Shown: one piece after another, positions 20,882-29,198 of the stretch
Numbering within the stretch: the first letter of the stretch is position 1
Layout: every line of letters begins with the position of its first letter
Position numbers and translations under genes: made by a program
Notes under the pieces: generated by a model
Told to the model about the DNA's origin: nothing
What the model saw: only the letters and a program-made list of their open reading frames with translations
The model's database searches: none
Assembly: GCA_903889565.1 (NCBI GenBank)
Contig: CAISYC010000068.1
Span: 62,001-126,000 of the forward strand
DNA from: an uncultured beta proteobacterium
GTDB lineage: Bacteria; Pseudomonadota; Gammaproteobacteria; Burkholderiales; SG8-41
DNA: 64,000 bases
Direction of reading: 5' to 3'

Positions 20882-21874
20882 GTGGGTGCCCCAGATCAAT
20901 TTTTGCTCGATGCGTATTCGCAAACGGTTTCCGGCGTGGTCGAACGCGTCGGGCCGGGCGTGGCGGCGGTGCGCACGCTTGCCGGCAACGACCCGGCGCG
21001 TTCCGGCAGCGGTTCGGGATTCCTGTTTACGCCCGACGGTTATCTGCTGACCAATTCGCATGTGGTGCGCGGCGGGGTGACTGAGAACAGCCGCGGCAAA
21101 CCGGCGGCACGCTATGAAGTCCTGCTCGACGACGGCCGCGAATTCGCCGCCGAATGGGTCGGCGACGATGCCGACACCGATCTCGCGGTGCTGCACATCG
21201 ATGCGCAGTCGAAGGGCGCGCTGACGCATGCCACGCTCGGCCGCTCGAGCAGGTTGAAGCGCGGCGAAATCGCCATCGCCATCGGCAATCCGCTCGGTTT
21301 CGAGCACACCGTCACCTCGGGCATCGTCAGTGCGCTGGGACGCAGCATGCGCACGAGTTCGGGTCGCCTGATTCCGGATGTGATCCAGACCGACGCGGCG
21401 TTGAACCCCGGCAACTCGGGCGGCCCGCTGTTGAACTCGCGCGGCGAGGTGGTTGGTGTAAACACCGCAATCATACGCGGCGCGCAGTCGATCTCTTTTG
21501 CGGTGGCGATCGACATTGCGGGTTGGGTCATTCCGCAGCTCATGCAGCACGGCCGCGTGCGGCGCGCGCATCTCGGTGTCAGCGGCAGCAGCGTGCCGCT
21601 GCACCGGCGCGTGGTGCTGGCGCACGGCCTGGAACAGGCTGCCGGCGTGCGCGTCGTAGCGGTCGAGGCGGGCAGTCCGGCCGCGCTCGCCGGCGTGCGC
21701 ACCGGCGATGTCATCATCGGTCTTGACGGTGTCACCATCGAATCGGTCGATCGCCTGCATCAGACGCTGGATGCGAGCCGCATCAACCGCGACTGCGCGC
21801 TCAAGCTCCTGCGCGGCGTGATGTCGCCGCAGCCGGTGTTCGTGATCGTTCATCCGGTCGAGCGCGCGGCCTAG
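20882..21874 (+). CDS. HtrA/DegP-type trypsin-like serine protease with PDZ domain
   Basis: S1C-family protease with the full catalytic triad: TNSHVV (His about 60), DADTDLAVL (Asp about 100) and NPGNSGGPLLN (Ser about 179). A single C-terminal PDZ domain covers the last 90 residues (GVRVVAVEAGSPAALAGV). The start is uncertain: GTG 20882 sits eight bases after a strong GGAAGGAG ribosome site, while ATG 20864 overlaps that site; the track start at 20474 is far too early. From either start there is no signal peptide or membrane anchor, unlike classical periplasmic HtrA, so a cytoplasmic place or an unrecognised export route is implied. Confidence 0.88.
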   Translation: MGAPDQFLLDAYSQTVSGVVERVGPGVAAVRTLAGNDPARSGSGSGFLFTPDGYLLTNSHVVRGGVTENSRGKPAARYEVLLDDGREFAAEWVGDDADTDLAVLHIDAQSKGALTHATLGRSSRLKRGEIAIAIGNPLGFEHTVTSGIVSALGRSMRTSSGRLIPDVIQTDAALNPGNSGGPLLNSRGEVVGVNTAIIRGAQSISFAVAIDIAGWVIPQLMQHGRVRRAHLGVSGSSVPLHRRVVLAHGLEQAAGVRVVAVEAGSPAALAGVRTGDVIIGLDGVTIESVDRLHQTLDASRINRDCALKLLRGVMSPQPVFVIVHPVERAA

Positions 21875-21951
21875 GCGGTCGTAACGCCCGTCCAGCCAGG
21901 TCGGGCGAACCGGTTGCCATGGAGTGCCCGCCGCGGCCGAATATGTAAGCC

Positions 21952-21980
21952 TTGACAATAACAGCCTAGGCAGGTAATTG
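21952..21980 (+). promoter_or_regulatory. Sigma-70 promoter with overlapping candidate MarR operator
   Basis: TTGACA at 21952-21957 and TAATTG at 21975-21980 are separated by 17 bases. The spacer holds a near palindrome centred on GCCTAGGC (21964-21971), with flanks TAaCa and aGgTA that pair at most positions. A MarR dimer bound there would block polymerase, the usual autorepression design. The marR start codon follows 31 bases later. Confidence 0.6.
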
Positions 21981-22011
21981 TCGCATCAGCCTGAATGTGC
22001 AGGAGCAGCCG

Positions 22012-22455
22012 ATGGCCGAAATTTACGACGCGAAGTCCTACAACCCGCTCAGCAGCGCCGGTTATCTGCTCAACCGCGTGCGCACGGAGTTGCTGACGGC
22101 GCTCGACCGCGAGTTGGCGCCGCTCGATGTGACGGCCGCGCAATACGCGATCATGGTTCATCTGGCCCATGACATGGCGGACTCGGCGGCAGGGTTGTGC
22201 AAAGGCATCGCCTACGATCCGGGCGCGATGACGCGCATGATCGACCGTCTGGAGGCGAAGAAACTGATCCGCCGCGTGCGCTGTCCGAACGACCGGCGCG
22301 CGATCAATCTCGAACTGACCAACGAGGGCAAGGCGGCGGTGCCGCAAATGAAAGAGGCCGTGGTCGGCGTGCTCAACCGTTTCCTGCGCGGATTCTCCAA
22401 AACCGAGGCGCGCCAGCTCGAAGAATTGTTGAAACGCATGCTCGCCAACGCCTGA
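22012..22455 (+). CDS. MarR-family transcriptional regulator
   Basis: Winged-helix repressor of 147 residues from ATG 22012, which follows GGAG; the track start lies five codons earlier without a better site. The helix-turn-helix lies around CKGIAYDPGAMTRMIDRLEAKKLI and the wing around RVRCPNDRRAINLELT, both typical of MarR/EmrR. It directly precedes the four-gene efflux operon in the same direction and has its own promoter with a palindrome, so it most likely represses itself and the efflux genes until an aromatic or phenolic ligand binds. The ligand is unknown. Confidence 0.92.
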   Translation: MAEIYDAKSYNPLSSAGYLLNRVRTELLTALDRELAPLDVTAAQYAIMVHLAHDMADSAAGLCKGIAYDPGAMTRMIDRLEAKKLIRRVRCPNDRRAINLELTNEGKAAVPQMKEAVVGVLNRFLRGFSKTEARQLEELLKRMLANA

Positions 22456-22534
22456 AAAGTTTTTCATCATAAAGTTGCCTGGGCAGTGACCGCTCGATCA
22501 GAAATACAGCCGCACGAATGCAAGGATCACAACC

Positions 22535-22660
22535 ATGACGACATTCAAAAATATAACCAGACGCGCCGGCCCCTTGCTGGCGCTCGCATTGATCCTGCCC
22601 GGCGGCAGCATCATCGCGCTCGCGCTCTGGCTGTCGCAGCACTGGCACCGGGAGTCGTGA
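22535..22660 (+). CDS. 41-residue single-pass membrane peptide of the efflux operon
   Basis: A short frame missing from the ORF track, starting at ATG 22535 after AAGGA and stopping one base before the next gene. It encodes MTTFKNITRRAGPLLALAL followed by a hydrophobic segment of about 22 residues and a short polar tail HWHRES. Positive charges before the helix favour an N-in orientation. Its position between marR and the outer-membrane factor and the close spacing support real translation. It may be a small accessory subunit of the pump, similar in idea to AcrZ, but no family is recognised. Confidence 0.6.
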   Translation: MTTFKNITRRAGPLLALALILPGGSIIALALWLSQHWHRES

Positions 22661-22661
22661 C

Positions 22662-24161
22662 ATGCATGCGTCGTTGAAAACGCCCACGCTCATGATGGCG
22701 GCGTTAACGCTGGCGGGCTGCGTCAGCCAGCAGGGCCTGGACACGCATGCCGCTGCCATCGATGCCGATCAATTGCTTGCCGTGCGTTCGTTGGCCGACG
22801 CAACCCCCGCGGCGGCCGCGTGGCCGCGCAGCGAATGGTGGAAGTCGTTCGGCGACCCGCAACTCGATCAACTGATGAGCGAAGCGTTGGCGGGCAGTCC
22901 GACGCTCCGCGTCGCCGCGGCGCGGGCGCGCAAGGCGCTGGCGATTACGCAGGTCGCGCAGGCGGCACTCGCGCCGCAGGTCAACGCCGACGCCGAGGCA
23001 ACGCGCGAACAATTTTCCGGACGCTCGACCGTGCCGCCGCCGTATGCCGGAACCTGGCAGACCCAGGCCCAGCTCGAAGCAACCCTCAATTACGAAGTCG
23101 ATTTGTGGGGCAAGAACCGCGCCGCGTATGCAAGTGCGGTGGGGCAGGCGAAAGCCGCCGAGGTTGATGCGTTTGCCGCGCGCCTTGCATTGACGGTGAA
23201 TATCGCGCAGGCCTATGTGCAATTGCAGCGCGCATTCATGCAACTCGATATCGCCGAAAAGACACTGAAGGAGCGCGAGCAGATCCACCGTCTTACGCTC
23301 GATCGATTTGACGCCGGCATCGACTCGCGCCTTGCGGTAAAGCAGACAGAGTCGGCGCTGCCCGCTGCGCGCGAGCAGATTGCGCAGTGGCAGGAGAGCA
23401 TCGGTCTTGCGCGCAATCAGCTCGCCGCGCTGGTCGGGCAGGGGCCGGATCGCGGACTCGCGCTGGCGCGCCCGGCCGTTCATCTGCTCGCCGGTCTCGA
23501 AATTCCGTCGGTGCTGCCGGCGCAACTGCTCGGCCGCCGGCCCGATATTGTTGCCCAACGCTGGCGCGTCGAGGCCTCGCGCAAGGATATCGAGGTGGCG
23601 CGCGCGCAGTTCTATCCCAACCTCAATCTCGCCGCCTTCATCGGTTTTCAGAGCATCGGCCTGCCGGGCTTTCTGCAGGCGGCAAGCTCGATGACGGGCG
23701 CCGGCCCCGCGCTGACGCTGCCGCTGTTCGACGGCGGCCGTTTGCGCGGCAACCTGGCCGGGCGCAACGCCGATTTCGATCTTGCCGTCGAAACCTATAA
23801 CCAGGCGCTGGTCGATGGCTTGCGCGACGTGGTCGATCAATTGACCTCCCGCCGCAGCGTCGATGAGCAGCACCGCCAGCAGCAACTGGCCGAAGTCACG
23901 GCGCAGGAAGCCTACGATCTGGCGCTGCTGCGTTTTCGCGAGGGCGTCGGCAACTATCTCGAGGTGCTGACCGCTGAATCGCAGTTGCTCGCGCAGCAAA
24001 GCCTCGATGTCGAATTGCGCGCGCGCGAGCTCGCGCTGTCGATCAATCTGGCGCGCGCGCTCGGCGGCGGATTCGACGCCGAACCCATTGCGCTGCCGGT
24101 GGCGGCGGCCGGCCAGACATCGCCGAAGTCATCGTGGCTGAGCCGGATCTTTGCGCACTGA
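22662..24161 (+). CDS. Outer-membrane efflux lipoprotein (TolC/NodT/OprM type)
   Basis: Outer-membrane channel of a tripartite efflux pump. The N-terminal signal ends in the lipobox LAGC (Cys about 20), so the mature 480-residue protein is lipid-anchored. Two repeated OEP domains with long helical hairpins are visible, including the conserved LPLFDGGRLRGNLAGRNADF and DLWGKNRAAY segments. It begins one base after the small membrane peptide and is followed by emrA and emrB homologues, so the three form an inner-membrane to outer-membrane export path. Confidence 0.93.
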   Translation: MHASLKTPTLMMAALTLAGCVSQQGLDTHAAAIDADQLLAVRSLADATPAAAAWPRSEWWKSFGDPQLDQLMSEALAGSPTLRVAAARARKALAITQVAQAALAPQVNADAEATREQFSGRSTVPPPYAGTWQTQAQLEATLNYEVDLWGKNRAAYASAVGQAKAAEVDAFAARLALTVNIAQAYVQLQRAFMQLDIAEKTLKEREQIHRLTLDRFDAGIDSRLAVKQTESALPAAREQIAQWQESIGLARNQLAALVGQGPDRGLALARPAVHLLAGLEIPSVLPAQLLGRRPDIVAQRWRVEASRKDIEVARAQFYPNLNLAAFIGFQSIGLPGFLQAASSMTGAGPALTLPLFDGGRLRGNLAGRNADFDLAVETYNQALVDGLRDVVDQLTSRRSVDEQHRQQQLAEVTAQEAYDLALLRFREGVGNYLEVLTAESQLLAQQSLDVELRARELALSINLARALGGGFDAEPIALPVAAAGQTSPKSSWLSRIFAH

Positions 24162-24226
24162 CGGCGGGTCCCCTCTTGCCGTGACCTGAATATTTTGAAT
24201 TTGCTGCACTGAATGCATGGAGAGAC

Positions 24227-25516
24227 ATGATGGATAAACACGCCGGACAAAGCGCCAATGAAAACGGCGCAACCGCCAACGCCAATCGCCGGCGCTGGAT
24301 CGGCCTCATTGTGGTTGTGGTCGCACTGAGCGGCGCCGCCTATGGCGGATACTGGGGGTTAGTGGCGCGTTATTACGAATCCACCGATAACGCCTACGTC
24401 GGCGGCAACGTCGTGCAGATCACGCCGCAGGTGGCGGGCACGGTGGTTGCCATCGGCGCGGACGACACACAGTTTGTCAAAGCCGGCCAGGTGCTGGTCA
24501 GACTCGACAAGGCGGATTCGGTAGTCGCGTTGCAGCAGGCCGAAAGCCAGCTGGCCAAAACCGTGCGCGATGTGCGCAACCTGTTTGCGTCGAGCGCGCA
24601 ACAACAGGCCAACGTCGAGGTCAGGCAATCGGATCTCGCCCGCGCACAGGACGATCTCGCGCGGCGCGAACGGCTGGCCGGCTCCGGTGCAATTTCGCGC
24701 GAGGAGGCGCAGCACGCGCGCGACGCCGTGAAAAGCGCGCAGGCCGCGCTTGCCGCCGCGCAGCAACAACTGGTTGCGACGCGCGCGCTGGTTGATCGCA
24801 CCAGCGTCGAGCAGCATCCGGATGTGCAGCACGCGGCGGCCGCGGTCAAGGATGCCTACCTCGCCTACGCGCGCACCGCTCTGCCGGCGCCGGTGGCCGG
24901 GTTTGTCGCCAAACGCAATGTGCAACTGGGGCAGCGCGTGGGCCCCGGCACGACGCTGATGGCGGTGGTGCCGCTCGATCAGGTGTGGGTCGATGCGAAC
25001 TTCAAGGAGGCCCAGCTTGCCGGCATGCGCGCCGGCCAGCCGGTGTCGCTCACCGCCGACATCTACGGCAGAAAAATCGTTTATCACGGCAAGGTCAGCG
25101 GCTTCGGCGCCGGCACCGGCGCGGCGTTCGCGTTGTTGCCGGCGCAAAACGCCAGCGGCAACTGGATCAAGATCGTGCAACGCGTGCCGGTGCGCATTGC
25201 GCTCGATCCGGGCGAACTGGCGGCGCACCCGCTGCAGATCGGCCTATCGATGCAGGCCGAGGTCGATACGCATGATCGCGATGGCGTGCGACTGCCGCAG
25301 GTTGCGCAAGCCGCGCCCGTTTACCAGACCGATGTATTCGAGGTGCTCGACAAGCTTGCGGAAACGCGGGTCAGGGAAGTGATCGCTGCCAACCGCGGGC
25401 TTGATCCGCACGCGGCAGCACACGCCGACGCTGCTGCCGCCGCAACCGGGGGCGACGCACCGGATGCGGCTGGCCGCGCCGGGCGCGCCGCAGTGGCCCG
25501 TGCAAGACCGCTGTAA
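24227..25516 (+). CDS. emrA: Membrane fusion protein, HlyD/EmrA family
   Basis: Periplasmic adaptor that connects the MFS pump to the outer-membrane channel. A short cytoplasmic tail is followed by one membrane helix (about residues 24-45), a split lipoyl domain (STDNAYVGGNVVQITPQVAG and later FVAKRNVQLG), a long helical hairpin and a beta-barrel. The 429 residues include an alanine-rich C-terminal extension of about 35 residues that typical EmrA lacks. The start may be either of two adjacent ATG codons. It lies 65 bases after the channel gene and 21 before emrB. Confidence 0.92.
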   Translation: MMDKHAGQSANENGATANANRRRWIGLIVVVVALSGAAYGGYWGLVARYYESTDNAYVGGNVVQITPQVAGTVVAIGADDTQFVKAGQVLVRLDKADSVVALQQAESQLAKTVRDVRNLFASSAQQQANVEVRQSDLARAQDDLARRERLAGSGAISREEAQHARDAVKSAQAALAAAQQQLVATRALVDRTSVEQHPDVQHAAAAVKDAYLAYARTALPAPVAGFVAKRNVQLGQRVGPGTTLMAVVPLDQVWVDANFKEAQLAGMRAGQPVSLTADIYGRKIVYHGKVSGFGAGTGAAFALLPAQNASGNWIKIVQRVPVRIALDPGELAAHPLQIGLSMQAEVDTHDRDGVRLPQVAQAAPVYQTDVFEVLDKLAETRVREVIAANRGLDPHAAAHADAAAAATGGDAPDAAGRAGRAAVARARPL

Positions 25517-25537
25517 TCGACGGCGCGGAATCAAGGC

Positions 25538-27085
25538 ATGAGTGAAAGCGCCATGGCGCAGACGCCACCGCCGCCGCTCAAGGGCGCCGCGCTGGTGGTC
25601 GGCACGATTGCCCTGTCGCTGGCGACCTTCATGAACGTACTCGATACTTCGATCGCCAACGTGTCGATTCCGGCGATTGCCGGCGACCTGGGCGTTTCAC
25701 CCGATCAGGGCACCTGGGTGATCACGCTGTTCGGCGTCGCCAACGCGATTTCGCTGCCGTTGACCGGCTGGCTGGCGCAGCGCTTCGGCCAGGTCCGCTT
25801 GTTTCTGACGTCGGTGTTGTTGTTCGTATTGGCATCGTGGCTGTGCGGACTGGCGACCTCGTTCGAGATGCTGCTGTTCTTTCGCATCGTCCAGGGCGCG
25901 GTCGCGGGACCGATGATTCCGCTGTCGCAGACGCTGCTGCTGTCGAGCTATCCACCGCAGAAGTCGGGCATGGCGCTCGGCATGTGGGCATTGACCACGC
26001 TGGTCGCGCCGGTGGCCGGACCGCTGCTCGGCGGCTGGATTACCGACAACATCGCGTGGCCGTGGATTTTTTACATCAACGTGCCGGTCGGCTTGGCGGC
26101 AGCGGCGCTGACGTGGACGATTTATCGCCATCGCGAATCGCCGAAGAAATCATTGCCCATCGACGGCGTCGGTCTGGGGTTGCTGGTGGTGTGGGTCGGT
26201 TCGCTGCAGGTTCTGCTCGACAAGGGCAAGGATCTCGACTGGTTCGGCTCGAATCAGATTGTCATACTGGCAATCGTCGCAGTGATCGGCTTCTCGCTGT
26301 TCGTTGCATGGGAGCTGACCGAGGCGCATCCGGTGGTCGATCTGCGTTTTTTCACGCGGCGCAATTTTCTGATCGGCACGCTATCCGTTTCGCTCGGCTA
26401 CGGCGCGTTTTTCGGCAATCTCGTGCTGTTGCCGCTGTGGTTGCAGCAATACATGGGCTATACCGCCACGCTGGCCGGCCTTGCGCTGGCGCCGGTCGGC
26501 ATACTTGCCATGCTGCTCACGCCGCTGGTCGGCAAGCACAGCCAGAAAGGCGACCCGCGAATCTTGGCGACCACCGCCTTCCTCATATTCGCGCTGGTGC
26601 TGTGGCTGCGCGGCGGCTTCAATCCTCAGGCCGACTTCGGAACCATCATGGTGCCGACGATCATCCAGGGCGCGGCGATGGCGTTCTTTTTCATTCCCCT
26701 GGTCGGATTGACGCTGTCAGGTCTCAAGCCGCAGGATGTCGCAAGCGCATCGGGGCTGACCAATTTCGTGCGCATCACGATGGGCTCTTTCGGCACCTCG
26801 ATTGCGACCACGCTGTGGTCCGACCGCGCGGCGCTGCATCACGCGCGGCTGGTCGAACACGTCTCGGCGTACGACCCGGCGACGCTGCAGGCGCTGGCGA
26901 ATTTGCAGACCTCCGGTTTTACCGACGGACAGTCGCGCGGCATGCTCAATCAGTTGATCGACCAGCAGGCGGCGACATGGGCGGCGACCGACATCTTCAA
27001 CGCCTCTGCGCTGTTATTCCTGTCATTGATTGCCGTGGTGTGGCTGGCGCGGCCGGCGCGCACTAGACGGATCGCGCCTGGCTGA
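25538..27085 (+). CDS. emrB: DHA2-family MFS drug exporter, EmrB type
   Basis: Proton-driven inner-membrane pump with 14 predicted membrane segments. The family opening LDTSIANVSIPAIAGDLG and the first-loop motif GWLAQRFGQVRLF are present, and motif C-like glycine/proline-rich sequence follows (WALTTLVAPVAGPLLGGW). Its 515 residues match EmrB. It closes the operon marR - small peptide - channel - adaptor - pump, which suggests export of amphipathic toxic compounds or fatty-acid-like molecules; the substrate cannot be read from sequence. Confidence 0.94.
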   Translation: MSESAMAQTPPPPLKGAALVVGTIALSLATFMNVLDTSIANVSIPAIAGDLGVSPDQGTWVITLFGVANAISLPLTGWLAQRFGQVRLFLTSVLLFVLASWLCGLATSFEMLLFFRIVQGAVAGPMIPLSQTLLLSSYPPQKSGMALGMWALTTLVAPVAGPLLGGWITDNIAWPWIFYINVPVGLAAAALTWTIYRHRESPKKSLPIDGVGLGLLVVWVGSLQVLLDKGKDLDWFGSNQIVILAIVAVIGFSLFVAWELTEAHPVVDLRFFTRRNFLIGTLSVSLGYGAFFGNLVLLPLWLQQYMGYTATLAGLALAPVGILAMLLTPLVGKHSQKGDPRILATTAFLIFALVLWLRGGFNPQADFGTIMVPTIIQGAAMAFFFIPLVGLTLSGLKPQDVASASGLTNFVRITMGSFGTSIATTLWSDRAALHHARLVEHVSAYDPATLQALANLQTSGFTDGQSRGMLNQLIDQQAATWAATDIFNASALLFLSLIAVVWLARPARTRRIAPG

Positions 27086-27296
27086 GTGCCGGTTCAAAGC
27101 AGTTGCCCCCCGGGGTGCTGCATGAGTATGGCGTGCCCGGTTTTGATCCTGACGGCTACCGCCGCGACGAGGTGAATGGCGGCACCCTGCGGTTGTAAGG
27201 AAGCGCGCCCCGGAACGACTCAGGCGCATGGATGTCGAATGCGCGGACGCTGTAAGATCGCGTTCACCGGAAAACGAAATTGTGAAGGTGCCTATC

Positions 27297-27965
27297 ATGT
27301 CGAATACCGTGCAGGGCAGGTTCGGACGTTTGTTTAATGTGCTGGTCGTGACCGCGCTCGCGGCGTGCAGCGTGTCGGACGCGGCGGTGACGTTGCCGGA
27401 TCCGGCGGTGGATGCGCAGGCGAAGGGCACGCAGACCGCGGTGTTCGCCGGCGGTTGTTTCTGGGGCATCGAGGCCGTGTTCGAGCATGTGAAGGGCGTA
27501 ACGCAGGCGGTTTCCGGTTATGCCGGCGGCAGTGCCGACACCGCCGATTACCGCAAGGTCAGTTCGGGCACCACCGGACACGCCGAATCGGTGCAGGTGA
27601 CCTACGATCCCGCCGTAGTCAGCTACGGGCAGTTGCTCAAGGTGTTCTTTTCGGTCGCGCACAATCCGACCGAACTCAACCGCCAGGGGCCGGATACCGG
27701 CACGCAATACCGCTCGGCGATCTTCTACGGAAGCGACGACGAGAAGCGCGTGGCGCAGGCTTACATCGCGCAATTGCAGTCCGCCAAAGTGTTTTCGCGT
27801 CCGATCGTGACCGAAGTGTCGCCGTTGAAGGCGTTTTATGCGGCCGAGGCCTATCATCAGGATTACCTCGCGCATCACCCCGATCAGCCGTACATCGTTT
27901 ACAACGATCTACCGAAAATCGCCAATCTCAAACAGCAGTTTCCGAAACTCTACGTCGAACGCTGA
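27297..27965 (+). CDS. msrA: Lipoprotein MsrA (exported methionine sulfoxide reductase)
   Basis: Second MsrA of the window, 222 residues from ATG 27297; the track start adds 23 codons of non-family sequence. The N-terminal hydrophobic stretch ends in the lipobox LAAC, so the enzyme is likely lipid-anchored and faces the periplasm. The catalytic GGCFWG and YRSAIFYGSDDEK segments are intact, and the C-terminus DNDLPKIANLKQ-like end is typical of periplasmic MsrA proteins. Together with the cytoplasmic pair at 19687-20639 it gives repair capacity on both sides of the membrane. Confidence 0.9.
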   Translation: MSNTVQGRFGRLFNVLVVTALAACSVSDAAVTLPDPAVDAQAKGTQTAVFAGGCFWGIEAVFEHVKGVTQAVSGYAGGSADTADYRKVSSGTTGHAESVQVTYDPAVVSYGQLLKVFFSVAHNPTELNRQGPDTGTQYRSAIFYGSDDEKRVAQAYIAQLQSAKVFSRPIVTEVSPLKAFYAAEAYHQDYLAHHPDQPYIVYNDLPKIANLKQQFPKLYVER

Positions 27966-27998
27966 AGTGCAAACAAACCCGCGCGGCGCCGCCGGGTC

Positions 27999-29183
27999 TC
28001 ACAGCAGGTTGAGGTTTTTCGGCGCCACGCCGGCGAAGACGCGGTCGAGTTGCGCGTTGCCAAGCCCGTACATGCGCGCGAACAATCCGCCGAACACTGC
28101 GCGGTATTCGTTGAGCACCGGGTAATCGCGGTTCTGAAACAGCGTGTTCTGCTCGACGCGGATTTGCTCGCCGGCGACGCTGGGGCTGTGCAGACCGCCG
28201 CCCAGCACCCAGTAAACGCTGCCGTGGCCGTGGTCGGTGCCGCGGTTGCCGTTCTCGCGGAAGGTGCGGCCGAATTCGCTGATGACGACGACGACCGTGT
28301 CCTGCCACGCACCGCCGATTTCGTCGGCGAAGCCGGCCAGGCCGCGGCCGAGTTCTTCGAGACGGCCGGCGAGGTAGCCGCTGGCGCCGCCTTCGCCGAC
28401 ATGCGTGTCCCAGCCACCGACATCGACGAAGCCGACGTTGAACTGTTCCTTCATCAGCTTGGCGATGCGTCGCGCTTCGAGTTCGAAGCCCTTGGTGGTG
28501 ATGGCGTTGCGGCTGGCCGCCTCCATTTCGCCGGCCATTTCCTTCATCACCTCGTTGCGCACCGTGAAGCCCTCGGCGACCTGTGTGGCCAGCCCGGTGT
28601 TTTGATACATCGCGGCGATGTTGGCGCTCTGGCGCGGATCGACGCCGGGTTTGCCGAGCGAGCGCAGCGCCATGTTCGGCACCTGAATCTCGCCATTGAG
28701 CATGATCGGCAGTTGGTCGGTGAATGCGATCGCATGCGATCCCGTCAGCACGCTGACCAGCCGGTTAAGGAAGCCGGAGTTGTAATTGCGCGTGCCGTTC
28801 AACGCCTGGCCGAGTTCGATGCTGTCCTGGGTTTCGAAGTGACTGCGCGTGAGGTCGTCGGTGCCGGCAAACGGAATGAACGCCGCCTGGCCTTTCTGCA
28901 CCAGCGGATAAATCGAGTCGCGCAGCGCCGGATGCAGGCCCCAGTTGGCGTCGAGCGGCAGCGCGGCATTGGCGCCCGCGCCGGGTTTGGGCACCGCGAT
29001 ATTGGGCCGCGCTTCGTAATAAAAATTGCTGGAGACCGGTACCAGCAGATTGGCGGCGTCGTAGCCGCCGCGCATGAACACCACCAGCACGCGCGCAGAC
29101 GTTTGCGGCGCGGCGAACAGGCGGGTGTTTGTTGACAGCAGCGGCGCGGCCACCAGCAGTTTTAACAGTTCGCGTCGTTTCAT
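27999..29183 (-). CDS. DUF1501-family protein with Tat-like signal
   Basis: The start is set to ATG 29183, seven bases after GAGGGAG, giving 394 residues; the track TTG start adds five. The N-terminus KRRELLKLLVAAPLL resembles a twin-arginine signal, predicting export of a folded, perhaps metal-binding protein. The body has the DUF1501 (alkaline-phosphatase-fold, sulfatase-like) blocks LVVFMRGGYDAANL, GWDTH and GNRGTDHGHGSVYWVLGG. It follows a DUF1800 gene by 15 bases. DUF1800/DUF1501 pairs are widespread in Gram-negatives; their substrate is not established. Confidence 0.88.
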   Translation of the reverse strand: MKRRELLKLLVAAPLLSTNTRLFAAPQTSARVLVVFMRGGYDAANLLVPVSSNFYYEARPNIAVPKPGAGANAALPLDANWGLHPALRDSIYPLVQKGQAAFIPFAGTDDLTRSHFETQDSIELGQALNGTRNYNSGFLNRLVSVLTGSHAIAFTDQLPIMLNGEIQVPNMALRSLGKPGVDPRQSANIAAMYQNTGLATQVAEGFTVRNEVMKEMAGEMEAASRNAITTKGFELEARRIAKLMKEQFNVGFVDVGGWDTHVGEGGASGYLAGRLEELGRGLAGFADEIGGAWQDTVVVVISEFGRTFRENGNRGTDHGHGSVYWVLGGGLHSPSVAGEQIRVEQNTLFQNRDYPVLNEYRAVFGGLFARMYGLGNAQLDRVFAGVAPKNLNLL

Positions 29184-29198
29184 TGCGGACTCCCTCAA

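Noticed and set aside
27086-27296. Possible remnant gene after emrB
   Set aside because: A frame reading GVPGFDPDGYRRDEVNGG is suggestive but has no start, no recognised family and is too short to support.
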